DNA of 64,000 nucleotides from Fistularia commersonii (Eukaryota; Chordata; Actinopteri; Syngnathiformes; Fistulariidae): the NCBI GenBank assembly GCA_037954325.1, contig JBBMNZ010000013.1, positions 7,374,501-7,438,500 on the forward strand, written 5' to 3'. Every line of letters begins with the position of its first letter. Position 1 is the stretch's first letter. Positions 10,865-25,200 of this stretch are shown here, in pieces. The translations under genes were made by a program, and so were the position numbers. The notes beneath the pieces were generated by a model. That model made no database searches. It saw nothing but the letters and a program-made list of their open reading frames with translations, and was not told where the DNA came from.

Positions 10865-13261
10865 GCTTTTGGTTGTACCATGACCACTGCTCATCGATAT
10901 TCAAAACAAGAACAGAGACAGTGACTTGAATGTTTATAAGAACTTGATCTCCTTTACCAAGTTCTTTGTAAAGCTTAGTGTCTCTTCGTGCTTTTATAGC
11001 CGTGGAACTTTAATACACAACACAAATGTGCTTCCAAAGTGGTCACTACTGTTTATATGGGTCAGGCAAATGTTACTGTCAAAATGTTCCAATGTAGTTT
11101 CCATGGAAATGGATCCATCACCCTAGAGCTATATGATGGCATGCAACGACAAAACCAAAGACAACAACCAAATGCAAGATTCTTTTCAACTCAACTGATA
11201 GTCAACAGCTGGTAAGCAAAGCAAACCTCTTTGTTTCTCCTCTGTAAATGAGTTTCTCATTGTCCTGTATTGCAATCCTCACTCATGGCAATATTCAAGA
11301 CAACATTTACCTCAGAGGACCAAAGAAAAATGGAGGTCAACTGAATGAGCCTGTCTTAATAGTCCATTTGTCTTCAGCTAAAATTGTCAGAAGTGCCGCC
11401 ACCTCGAGACGTCACATCCCTTGTCCTTGGTTAACAGCCATTTTACCAGCTGAGCCCTCAAGACGATGGACATCCTTTTCCCTAACAAGTTGTCTAACCT
11501 CAATAAGCATGATTGGCAACAGCGCTTTTTAAAATCATAGGAAATATTTTTTTCCATAGTTTCCTCTGTAAAATCCCAAAATGGCCTTTTTCTCAATATC
11601 AAACCCTTTTCCTCAAGCATGCCATTTACAAACGAAGGAGACCTCTGGAAGTGCTTCATCATCGTAACTACCCAACTGGAATGATCACTTAAACGAAACT
11701 CAGCTGGACCATGGACTTAGATAATTCACAAATGTATATTTAAAATACACAACTTAAGAAATGTATAGTATGTTAATGGTATGTTCTTGTTGCAGGATGA
11801 GCATCCTTAAAAGCAACTGCCCTTGCAACGTACTTGAATTGTGTCCTCAGGTTGTTGGACCAAAGATGACAGCGCACTAATGCAGGTATTTGAATAATTA
11901 AAAACAATGTTTAATAAATACAAAGTTGGTGTGAAAAAAAATGTGATACATGTGGGTATGAATGAATGAATGAATTGACTTTAAAATTTGTGCCCTTAGG
12001 TGCTGGAACATTCTTCTGTTGACACTCCTGGTAGAAGTTTACCAAAGGAAAGCGAACCCCTGGGTGATGGGATCAAATGTTTTTAAATAAAGCTAAAAAA
12101 CAAATCATGTGTCATGAAAGAATGGAATTTATGCTGAAGATACCTTTTTCAGAGACCGTTTTCATTCCACATTTTAAAAAACATCGGTTTATCTCTTGTA
12201 CTTGTTTTAACCGAAATATTAACTGGAATTTCTAGTTGGTGGTTATCTAAAGATCTACTGTAATATTGAGAAACCCCACAATGTAGTTGAGGGGAAATCT
12301 GACATTACAGTTTATTATGACGTGATTTCTTTGTTACTTGGTCAAAATAATTCAGTTCACCCCAGAGTATTTTTACAGCTCTAATATTTTTTAAATTCAA
12401 AATCCCAATTCAAAGTTTTTTTTTCTGTATTTCACACCCATGGAGGCTAAGTATTTGTCTCTTAAGTGCCCATGTAGCATTTGTAAATACCTGGGTTATG
12501 CAAACTTTTTAAGATTGTCTTTTTTGCAGCAAGATTTTTCTTTGGCTAAATATATGTAGTTTATCATTATGTATTTGTCATTTTGCCTTGGGAATATAAG
12601 GTTGAATAGTTTGAGTGAACAATCGCAGTGCCACAATTTGATGCAGTGTTTGAAACTTCGAGATTTTTCTGCAGGGACCTCTCCCAATAAGAAAATATTT
12701 AAAATATTTGTGGTACCCATTATTTGAACAAGTGGCTTCACAGGCATTAAATATGTTGAAGTTCATTCCTTCAAGTACTCAAACAAGTATGGTTAGGGAA
12801 TCATGAATTACACTGAAGAAAAGGACAAACTTAAATATAGAAAGTTTTTCATATTTGGAATTTCCCTATGCTAAACACACATCAGGAACATGTATGTATC
12901 TGTCAAGAAGCCTTATGCATGAAGAAGAACGTATTATGTGTATTAAAGAAAACGGCAGACCCAGTTTTCACATCCTACCAACCATTGCATCACGTCTCTG
13001 AAGTTGCAAATTGAAACGGTACATGTCAATGCAGATGCACTTTGCGTTTCCTGGTTCCTGCTGCGGCCGAACATGTGGATTCTTCGTGTCTATTGTTGAG
13101 GTGCTTATTTGCCAGTAGGGGTGATCATCAGTCCGTCGTCCTTCCCCCTACTGCCTTTTTTTTCAACTTGTAGCAGAAGTGCGGATGTGAGTTGCATGTT
13201 GATCCGTACCTGAGCGTATGTTGTATCTGCAATGTGTATCTAGGCGATTATCTTTAGAGCT
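10865..13261. other. RBMX-ARHGEF6 intergenic region
   Basis: About 2.4 kb with no convincing gene. There is a short ATGA/GAAT tetranucleotide run at about 11957-11975. The last 250 bases before 13262 have more CpG and are presumably the ARHGEF6 promoter and 5' UTR. Short open frames here, including 11387-11662 on the minus strand, show no recognisable domain. Confidence 0.5.
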
Positions 13262-16200
13262 ATGAATCCAGAAGAGCAGACTGTAACCTGGTTAATATCA
13301 CTAGGGGTGCTTAGCTCCCCGAAAAAGAATATAGCGGATCCGGAGGAGTTTCTGAAAACGTCGCTGAAAGATGGGGTCGTCCTGTGCAAGCTCACCGAGC
13401 GGCTCATACCTGCTTTCACTCCCAAGGTGAGTTGTCGGTAGAAGCAAACTCAGAAGTCAAAACATGTGAAATGATCGAAAGCTGTCGGTGACCTTAAGGG
13501 AGGGGTTTGATGAAACTGATATGGGGGGAGAACTTGGGCAGGCCTCTCATTTTTGTCGATCGGAAGTTGTTAAAGTAGTTGTGTCGGTGGTTCAACGAAG
13601 ACCGATCAAGTGAGATGCATCGGATTACAGGTTTTTATCTAGTCAAAGGCGCGATATTTCAACATGCCGTGTCTTGTGAAGGGGAGAAATGTTCCGCATT
13701 CTTGCCGTGAGAGTAGCAGTGGTTAGACCCCCCCTCCAAAAAAAAACAGGAGACATTTCGCTACCAAGAGTGTATTAATGCGACTGAATGTTGACAGCGG
13801 GTGTGTGGGATTTCACATAAACTGGTGTTTACGTTCGAAATTAGCATAATGCTAAGCACAAATAACACGACGGGTAGCCGCTAGATCTTAAGACGACAAA
13901 GTTGATAACTGACAACAGTTGTGGGTCGTCACTTCCTCTTAAAGGCCAGGTTCTTCCCGATTTGACCTCCTTTTTAAAGTGGGCGTCAGAGAAGTTGTAG
14001 ACAAATGCTAGCTACAAAACCGGAAGTAACTAACTTCTAATTTGCATTATTTCTTTTTCTCCCCAATCAAGAAATGCCACAAGATACTCTTGTTACTCTC
14101 GGAGAACTTATTTGAACGTATTATCAGCAAAGCTTTATTATCGACCATTCGACACAAATATTACTACGCGTTTTATTTTGAAAGTTTTAAAAAGTCAACG
14201 GATGTCTCGTATACATTCCGCTGCCTTGACGTTTCACTCTTGATAATGGTCATATGTGCAAGAAGAGACGGAGGAGGACCACAGTTATGGTGTAAACAGC
14301 TATCGCGGTCGGATGGCTAAAACCACTGGACTTTATTTTTCCCCTCCATGTCTATTTGTAGGTAAATTGACTGCTTTGATCGCGGGACGCCCGAGAAAGT
14401 CCTTGTGTTGATACCCTCTGTGTTTTTATTTATTGTGTGTGTGTGTTTGTTTGTTTGTGATCAGTACTGTCCGGACCCGAGAACAGAAGCCGACTGCATT
14501 TCCAACATAAAAGAGTTTTTAAGAGGATGCTCGTCCTTAAAAGTGGAGGTAAATTTCTTCTATAGCTCCAAATGTTTGGATGTGAGCTGACCTTTCCTCG
14601 TTATTATCTCCTTACATAGCCTTCTTAGCCCATAGCAGTTTACAGAGAGGACTTAAATACAGTGTAGCTTGTGTTGTGATCTGCTTAGCTGCTGGTATAT
14701 TGTGCTCAAATTTAAAAATAAGAAAAAGAATAAGAACAACTTTATTCATCGCTAAAGGAAATTGTTGTGTCAGAGTTTCAAGTAAAACATAACAATAATA
14801 ATAATAAATAATAGTAGGTGAGCCTCACAAACAGACACACTGTCCCTCACTCAAGTTAGGAACCACACTGCTAGCTTTTGTTTATATAACAGGTCTTTTA
14901 AAACTTTACAGCATTGTCAGCTTCATTTACTTTCATGACGTGGTGGCATATGTACAAGGAGACCCAATGTTGAAAATGATTTGCAGATGTTGGGAGTGCC
15001 CTCTTGTCACTGTACCAGCATATTTGTGACTGCCACCCTGGACAGCAGCTTCTCTGCAGTAGTTATAAATAATTTCTGAATCATCTCGTTTGGTTTCTTT
15101 AAACAACTAATTGTGTCACCGAACTTGGCTCGCTGCAAATACTAGTGGTTCAGGACTTCTTCCCAGCTGGGTTGTTATGTCTGGGAGGTCCCCTTTGCTT
15201 TTATCCATCAACCTTACTTCTGCCCATAATTAGACCTCTTGCAGCCAACCAGTGGCTCATGGGCAACTGAGAGATGTCTGTGGTACTACAGTGAGCCCTG
15301 CCCATCTTTTGGTCAGTATTATGCTCATGGTTAGAGAACTTTTGCTCTGTTTCTTTTCTCGTTGCATGGAGAGACTGTTCACTCTGCCACTGCAGAAAGA
15401 AGGCTGTCGTGCTGATTTCACTTCTCCCCAGAGTTTCAGAAAGAGGAAGTGGCAATAGTTGTTTCAGTATGAGATCATTTATTAAGTCTAATTGTGCCCA
15501 GTCGTTTCGAATGGCAAGCAGCATATTTGAAATTACTGAGAGGTCAGGTTTTTTCAGTACTGAGAGTTATTATGATTATTGTTTATTGTCAGTATCTCCT
15601 TATTTTTGATTTGTTACGTTTGTCTTTCAATTATTGAACTAATGATTTTGCAAAAAGCTGACTGCTGTCCTAAACATCTGCTTAAAAGTGTTGTTAAGCA
15701 GCATTTTTTCATGATGAGCCCATCTTGGTATTCTTTGACATATAATTGAATGTGTTTCTTCTGAGATTGTGCAAGATTCACATCCGTGGTTGCACTACTC
15801 AAACTATATATGTAAGATGTTTTATTTAAAATGTGAAACCTTATCTGTTGAAAAGAAATAAGATAGCTGTCTGAAACAGAACAAGCAAGCAGTTCTGTAT
15901 GTGTGTCTGTGAAAGCATCTGTGTCCACGCAAGTGCACAGCAAATTCCAAATGAGTCTGGCGCTGTCTGTTTTATTACAAGCCACTAAGTAATGAAATAT
16001 GGGTCGTGCATAACAAGTCAGTTTTTATCTCAGTCAATTTGTCAGAGGTTTAGTCAAATCCTGTAAGCATTTCATTGTCTGTGTTTGACTGCTTGTCGTG
16101 TTAGCCTTATGTTCTATTACTTCTGCTTCTCTTGTCCTATTTTAGCCTGTGAGTATTACTTGTCAGATAAGAACACCAATTATAAAAACCCCATACCTTA

Positions 16201-19200
16201 AACTACCATCAATCAATCAATCATTTGATGGTTTTTCGTTCTAATTATAGTGATTGTCATTTCATCTGGTGCTATTGTCTTTTCCTTCCCTCTCCAGGGG
16301 TTTGAACCAGAGTGGTTATACACTGGCGAGAACTTTGGCAAGGTCTTGACCACTTTATTGGCTGTCAACTTTGCTACACAAGGTAAGAGTGATGTTGTTT
16401 CTCATTGAACTTTCAGTCTCCTGGTATTGGGTATGTTTTAAAAAAAGCTGCAAGTAGTTGTGCCTCATCATTATCATACATTTTCTTCAATAAATATTTT
16501 ATTGGTACAGCTGACCTTTTAAAATATGTTTTGCCCATGTAAGAGTCACCAAACAAAAGACAAGTCCATTTTTACAGCATTCAATTAAATACTGAAAATA
16601 TTTACAGATGGAAAGCTCAAGTGTCCTCACATGTCATTGTTCAATCACTAAAATAGTTGCAGATCAATAAAAAAAATCATGCATTTACAGTGACCAATGA
16701 TGCAGATTTGATTCATTGGCTTTTGTTGCCCTTTTTTGTCATTTATAGATTTTTTTTTTTGAACAAAATGAGGCATCCGACGTCAAGAGGTCAGACTTTG
16801 AGTGAAAGTATTCCCGTTATAGAGGGTATTAAATACTTCATGAATATCTCTTCCCTGTCATGTGATGTATACTAACTCATACTGTAGCTTTGATATGTAA
16901 TGCACAGTACATGATTATTTCAGTTGCAGTAGCCAGGTGAGTCTTTGTGTTTTGTGTGTGTCCCCCGCTGAACATGATTGGGTCCGATTGCCAAGGGCAG
17001 CTGGCATGGCAGTGTGTGTCTGAGTCATGCTGGGTGCCATATTTACTCATGATTCTATAGCTTTTTCCATACTGAGCAAAATGTTGCATCATGTCAGACT
17101 TCTGCATCAAACCCCAGTGATATACAGAACACATAATATGTATCACATTCTGAGATGTGTTCTGCTCAAGTGTGTCTTCAATAAGGATGGGCCATCAAAA
17201 GGCTTTCACTCTAGAATTATGTCGTATCTTGTTATTATTGTACTGTGGGGCTCAGAAAAAATGGTCACATTTAATATCAGTAATGTTGAGTGGATGCTAT
17301 TTGTAATTGGAACATTTTTAGTTTGTAACATTATTGTCAAATATTTCAAGAAACTTTCTGTTTTACTCCAATCTAATTTGAATTTAAAAGAATAGGGGTG
17401 GAAATTTTGTTGAGATTCTGCCGCATACGTGTTATCAAGCCTGTGCCAGACAGACAATGTAATGCAAGAAAGATCCCCCGTCGTTCTTGAGACAAATTGA
17501 TTGTAGTATGTGCAGTAGTGTGCAGTGGGACAACCATGTCGCAGAAGCTAATTTTTTTAGTCCTCAAGTCAATAAAATTTTTTTACATTGGTTATATGCT
17601 AAGTTACCAATATCCAAGTCAAAATTGCCAGAAATGCATTCAACATTCATGTTATTTTTGTATTATGACTTTGCATAAATAAAAATGAAAGAGCCATAGA
17701 GTTGCAGTATAAATTAAAATCATAAAAAACAATTTACTTGCCATTCATCCCAAGCATGTGTCGGTTAATCATGGATATTGATAAACATAATCTCAGGCTT
17801 CTTTGAACAAGCTCTAAACTGTATTAATATTCCAGGATCATGCAACAAGTATTATATTCATCAGGTCTGAATTGGGTCTGCAAGTAATTCAATTGATTTT
17901 TAAAACCTACTGATGAAACTCCACTCCCCACTGCTCATTTTTTAGTATTCTGTGGTAGAAACACTACCTCATAATTGGAAAAGCTGACTGAGGTATACTT
18001 GTATAGGCATTTTTTCTTCAATTTTTGTTTTCCATTGGTTTGTATTGGAATTACATTGATGCAATGGCCAGCACTCAGGCTTTACAGGAATAAGGTTCAA
18101 TTCCAGTGACTGACCGGGGCGTTTACATTTTCACCCTTTCTCTTCAGTTTCCTCCCTCATATCAAAAACCTTTGGTAGGTTAATTGAAGACTCTTAATTG
18201 ACTGTGGGGATGACTGAGAGGGTGATAAACCAGTTACTGTGCCAAGGCGCAATCCTGGCGACAGTGAGGAAAGTGTAGATGATGAATTCGATAATAGTTT
18301 ATGGATGATGATGATTGATTGAATTAATGCATGAATGAAATTGTGTGCATTTTCATAGACTGTCACACTGTCTAGACCTATGGTAATCAGGAAAAACTTA
18401 ATAGACATTCACAGAGGGTACAGCTGTGGGCCATGTTCCAGTTCCAAGAACCCACCATGATTCTGTTGTAGATGCTCTAATGGAAAAACTCGGGAAAATA
18501 TTGATGAATGTGGCCCATTGTCTTGAGAACTTAAATAAGGGGAAAGATTTCTTCCACGCGGTGTGATGTGTACTAGCCTTTGTTATTGCGAGGCTCTGCT
18601 TGATATGCAAATCCTTTCATGGCAAGCTGTAACAGCTGCTGTTTGGCGATTGTCAGATGTGGAATTGATTTGAAGTGGATTAGTCGCAAGTTAGTCTGAT
18701 ATGATCAGACACAAGAGGCATTTGTGATCTTACTCGTGACTCATCTGAGAGTCTTGCTTTGTCCTGCCTTTTGTTTCTGTGAGCGGCTGCAGTCTTCTCA
18801 GCTTTGTTATGGTTGGTTGCAAATGTGATTCAATGCATTCACCTGCAATGGATATAGACTGTCCAAATCCATACAGGATCCTTTTTATGAAATCCATTGG
18901 GCTTTAACTTGATGTGGTATGGGTCAAATTAACCGATTTCATACTTTTGCTTAGATATAGGTTTCTTTATTCAACCTGAAACTCTTGTTTAAGGTGAAGA
19001 AAACCTAGAGTTTAGAAAAGAGTAAGCAAAACTTTAGCCATGCTAATTTGTGTATCAGTACTGTATAAACGTGTCAGTAGATTTATAAGACTCTTTCTAA
19101 TTCCAAGCTTGATGTTTGCAAGATTTTTACTGTATGATGCTCTATTTGTTTTTGTATGTGGTCCCTTGATAAATAAGCATATCTTAAGATACCGTTCAAA

Positions 19201-22200
19201 AAGAGGTAATGTAGCATTGCTACTGAATTGAAGATACAATTTAAATGTAATTGCTTATCACTTATAGTTCCATTCATTTCACATTTTGCCAAACCATGTC
19301 AGCTCTTGACAGCTATTTTTAAAAGGAATATTTCATCCCTTCAGTGTTTCCAGACAGCTGTTCATATTGCATGTAAAATCTTATATATTACACTACATAG
19401 TGTCTACTAAGTTACCAATGGCTCCATGCATTGCATCATGTACAGTAAATCACTTCATCCTGAAGGAAAGATTGAGGTCGAAATTTGCAAGCATACTAAA
19501 TATACAGTGCCTATATCTGTGTGTGTGCATCTTGATGCTTCTTGATGCTCACATGTCTTCTGGTGAGAATGAGACCACTCAGTGGTAAAAACCTAATTTC
19601 TCATCCTTCTGTGTGTCCACAGACAGCGCTGTTGATAGGACATGTTCACAGACTGGTGTCCCATCTCTTAGTCAGTCAGCGTCCTCACACTCTGCTTCCA
19701 CCATCAAATCCAAAGGCTCACTACGTAGGCAATCCAAATCAGTGGTATGGATCCCTTTGTCTTTTTGTTCCTTTCTTTGTTTAGATACATTGCTTACAGA
19801 TGTCTCAAATCATATATAAATGCAAAAGTTTCCATCCTAATATTAATTACAGCCACATCTATAGGGGGGCATGATATTCCACTTTTTTCTGCATGCACTA
19901 TTGAATGATTTTGCAAAGTATCAATGAAAAATATTTAGGTCAAATTTGTGATTAAGATTTTTGTCCTTGAATTGTTGACACACATGTCTGACCCATGGTA
20001 TTTCTCTTGGATCCACTGTAACAGGAGATGTCTGAGAATGGGGGCAGTGGGCAAGTGATGGTGAAGGCTCGCTTCAACTTCAAACAAAACAATGAGGATG
20101 AGCTGTCCTTTAGTAAAGGTGAAGTGATCCTTGTGACACGACAGGAGGAGGGAGGCTGGTGGGAGGGCACACTCAATGGCAAGACGGGTTGGTTCCCCAG
20201 CAACTATGTTCGAGAGGTCAAAACCTGTGGTGAGTTGGCCTAATCATGGGTCTTGTGTATTACACTTAGTTTCAAAGATGGATCTTATCAATTCTTATAA
20301 AAATGGTAACCTATATAAATTTATATACAGTTTTGCTAACTACATTGCTATGAATTAATTGGTGTTTTTGTAACCCTGCCTTACCTACTGACAAGGTTTT
20401 TGGGGGGAGTTTGATTTATGCGAGGTATTATGAAGAATTCAAAGGAAGACTACTGTTTTTGTTCAGCTATTGTCCATGACCAGTTGATTTTCACCTAGTG
20501 ATAGTTTTCTCACCAATGTAATGCTGACATTTTTTTCAACCTTTCCCACATGTTTTCTTATCCCCAATCACAATTCCAATCACAGAGAAACCAGTCTCTC
20601 CTAAAGAAACACAGCTGACCAAGAATTACTACAGTGTGGTGAGTGAAAGTTTTGTCAAACATACACATCTTTAAATTGGACATTTAGAAATCCTCTGTCA
20701 GTCATACAGCAAATGTATAAGAAATCCATCATCAGTTGCTTTTTTTCCACATCACTTTGGTATTCTATAATTATGGTTTACAAAATAGCTGAAAATCGAA
20801 TTGGAAATATCAAAGATTAAAAATACTCAATTTTAGGAAATATTTTAAATTGACTTCATCGCCCATGCTGCTTTTGCAGGTAGTCCAGGACATCTTGGAG
20901 CATGAGAGAGAATTTGTTAAAGAATTACAAACATTGCTGAGCTGTTACCTACGACCCCTGCAAGCCAGCGACAAGTAAGCTACTAAGATATTGGTAAAAG
21001 CATCTTTGGTACAATTTGGGTCATCTTTGAAATCTGTGGTTCTGAGGATGTTTAAAAAATATGGATGTAATATTTACCAAAATTGACATCAAATTTACTA
21101 TTTACCAACCTAATTTACTCCTAATTGTCCTCAACCAATATTTAAAATTTGTTTAATTTTTAATTGACAATTTGACTTGTCTATTTTTTTAAATAATTTG
21201 TTCTAATAGGGGATTATGTAGAACAACTATTGTCTTGTTTATGTCAATTTAAAGGCTGAGCAGTGCGGATGGTGCCACTTTGAGTGCAAACCTGGAAGAA
21301 ATTCTTACCTTCCAGCAGGGCCTGTGTGTTTCCTTGGAGGAATGCATGAAGTGAGTTTCCCTAGAGCACGACACAGTCTTTCTCTCGAAATTATGTATTT
21401 GGAGATCAATGTTTGATACCTTCTGCAATGTGCTCTTTAAAACATCAAGTGACAAATCTCTTCTTTTTATGTTGAGGTACCAATGGAATCATATTGAAAT
21501 CCACCCTGAGTGCAAATTATCTATCTAATCTAAATTAAGAACAAAATTATCATTGTTTTAAATATGGGCTGTGATGTGCTAAATTCAATTATTAGTAAGA
21601 ATAAAGTTATGAACTTTGACATTTTTTTTTGTCTAATGACACTTGAGCGTATAACCCATTACAGTCTCTGTTTGCTGAACAGTATTCATTTCTGATAACT
21701 TGTGTGCTGTCAGCCTTTATAATGGAATAGTAATCTTTTTAGCATTTCAGTAAACAAAAATTAAGGCAGGATAATTGCCCCCAATTGCCCCTTAGGCACA
21801 AATAGTTTTTTTAGATTCTGATAAAAGTCCTAGAAAGACAAAAATGCTTTTTGATGAGCTGTTGATCCAACTGTTTCCTGAAAACAGCCAGATGAAGTAT
21901 CTATCCTAGAGGTTAGGGAGGAAATAAATTGTATTTTGAAGTTATTTTTCCCTCTTAGATTTGTGTTATGAGATGAGTCCTGATAATTTATTAAGGAAAT
22001 CTTTGTGAAAATGTCAAGCATCCTTACATTCAAAATATCCACAAGTTAATAATAGTGATCCTGGTAAAAGTTAAGGACAATTGCCTTAATGTTCTTCACA
22101 GTTTCAATATATTTTGCTGGTTAAAACTATTCCATAATCCCTTGTATCTTTATGTTTAAAGTTGAACTGTCTTGTTTTTCCAACCTTGCCTTTGTCTTCA

Positions 22201-25200
22201 ACATTGTAGGGTCCCAGAGAACCAGCAGCGAATAGCAGGCTGCTACATAAATGTGATGTGTCAGATCAAGACTCTCTATCTAGCGTATTGCTCTAGCCAC
22301 CCTTCGGCCGTCTGCATCCTCACTGATCACAGGTAAGCATCAAACCCAACTGAGCTCCTGCCATGACAAAAAAAGTCAGATTTTTTTTAATATAAAAGAC
22401 AAGTTAAAACAGCAGCAATATGACTCTTTACAGTATTCCACAATAATTAAACAAAGTTATCTTAAATTTTCTGTCTGTGCAAATTAATAGTTTTTTTTTT
22501 TCAGAGTGAGCATCTTTTCCTTTTAAATGCAATTTATGGGCTTTCCACATGGTATCACAAGATAAGGGGATCGTGTCAGAATAAGCTACACTATTTCTCT
22601 TTGAAAGACTATTATTATACCTCTTCTGGCCTCTAAATTTATTAAATCTCAACTGCTTGAAATTATAATTGTATAAATTATAATTGTAAAAAACATGGGT
22701 CCAAAGGAACAAGAATAGAAAAATTCTTAAATAACTTAAGACTGCTATACTTTTTTCATTTTGCTGACTGTTTTTAATGTAAGTAGTGGACTGATTTTAA
22801 TCATTTGAAGCATGGGGTCTATGCTCTTTGCTCCCGCAAAGCTTCAGTTCATAATTTTGCCAGGAGGTGTCAGACTTTCTCTTTGAAAATCACTCCAGAA
22901 TCTCAGGAGACAGTTTTTTAATATAATTAATTTCCTTACTCACCCCAGTGTTGATTGTGAACTGTAACGAATAATATTTCTTCTACAAAACAGAACACAT
23001 TTTGTTTGAATCATGGTATGACGAGTTCTTTGTATTTTGTTATTTTTAATTTAGCTCAGAATTAGTTATATAATGATATGGTTGAGACAATTTTAAATCA
23101 CCTTTAAACTCAGTTACAGCTGGTGAAAAGTGAAAATTCTATCAAAACTTATTTCATGACAAATTAATATGTACGAGTGTATTTACAAAAACATTAACAC
23201 ATGTTTAAATTGATAAATACATCATATATTTAATTCTGAATGAGTCATCCTGTTGAAATTAAATTCTTGTAAAGCAATTATCTATAAAGTTTTATGACAA
23301 AATGTAAATTTTCTTGTTAATATGTTTCATTTCATAAAATGAATTTGAAATTTTCCATTTATCGTAACTATAAAAATTATTGTTATAAACTATATTTAAT
23401 AATTACTTGCCTTAATTATCATCATTGTTTTAAATGCCTATCCTTGTTATCTATACTCAGAATGGAATACAATAAATGCATTTAGTGAAAGTCATGGAAA
23501 GAATATGAAACAAATATCATTCGGTGAAATAGTCATTGTTAAAGTGGTTCACTTGACAATATATTAATTTCAGTTCAATTTTTTTGAGCCTTTATGTCTG
23601 TAGAAAGGAGCTGATATAGTATTCTGGCAAAATAGAAATGATTCATACAGTACTCAATACATCTATATTTTAATCTGTTCAACAGTGAGGACCTGGACAA
23701 GTTTATGGAGAGCCAGGGAGCCAGCGCTCCAGGGATCATGACTTTGACCACCAGTCTCAGCAAGCCCTTTATGCGGCTAGACAAGTATCCCAACTTGCTG
23801 CAGGAGCTGGAGAGACATGTAGAGGTATGGGCAGAAGCGTCTTCACTCAGGAAGAAAGCTCTAAGACCTATATATTGGTTAATTTCTCGATACATTTTCT
23901 CAAACTCTATCCAACTTCTCTTTATCACTTTTGCCATCATAAAATAATACCATTGTAAGCTACAATAGGTTGAAGCCCTGCTATTGGAAGCTGTAACGCC
24001 ACCTTTGCTTAGTTTCAAATCCCATGGCATTAATACACAGCTTGAACTGCTGCTCAAAGGCATGTCAGTTGCTGCTTGACATTTCCTGTTAGCTTCAAAC
24101 TAACTGGAAAACTTCAAAATGCACAGCTTTTTACTGATTGCTTTAGGTTTTGTTTGTCGCCCTATCAAAGCAGAAATTAGTAGCTTTTTATTTCTGCCAC
24201 ATGTATTTACTTTTTTTCATAAAGGGTGAGCAGGTAGACCAAATAACACATCGAGTTTCTTATTCTAGTATATCTCACCTTGACAATCAGATGCATTCAC
24301 CCTGCGGTGTAACATGAAGTCACATCATATGAATCACATCTGATCATTAATCTGTTTCAACTTGTTTTCATTTAATTGTGTGCAACTGACTATGTTTTCA
24401 TCTTTGAACATAATTTGTAGAAATGAAAATGGAAGGGAAAAATCAAACAAAAAAATTCTTAGCCTCCTTTTAATGACCTTGAGAAGTGTATAAATTTTCC
24501 CTCTGCAAAGTGCAAAGATAAAAATCAGATGTTTTTCTATCCTTACCACAGGAAGCACATCCAGACTTTGCTGATATTCTAAAGGCAACGGCAGCATTTA
24601 GGAGCTTAGTGGTAAGTTTGTGACAACCAGGCTTATTCTTCAGCACAACCTGGAAATATCTCTGTTCAGTTAACAATAAACTTATTTGCAATCCAATAAT
24701 GCATACATTTTTTAGGCTGCTTTGTTTGGGAATATCAAACAACTTTTGGGGCAATTGTTTTTTCCTAAATATCTTGCTTTATCAGTGGAGTGATTTATTA
24801 TTTGATAAATAAGTGTAGTTGCTGGTTGCAAGGTTGCCTTGGTGTATGATAAAAGAAGAAGAAATGCCTTTATTGTCACATACAGTTCTACATAGAGCAC
24901 AACAGGAATGAGATTTGATTTGATTTCACTGCATTTAATCCATCATGGATGAACCATGAGCAGAAGGCGACTAAGGAGCAATGCCAGGGGAGCAGTTAGG
25001 GGTTGAGTGTTTTGCTCAACAACACTTCAACAGGCTAAGAGGAATATTGTTGAGAAAGACACTGAACCCCTAAAAGAACTGCTACCTTTTCTCCCATGTA
25101 AGTGTAGTGATTATGTTGTTCCTACAGTGGGTGGTGTGAAATGAAATGATACTACAGTAAACATGGATTAGAAACCACCAACCATATAGTACCATGGTAA

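Noticed and set aside
11387..11662. Minus-strand 91-codon frame downstream of RBMX
   Set aside because: No recognisable motif and no splice or start context; it is probably chance.
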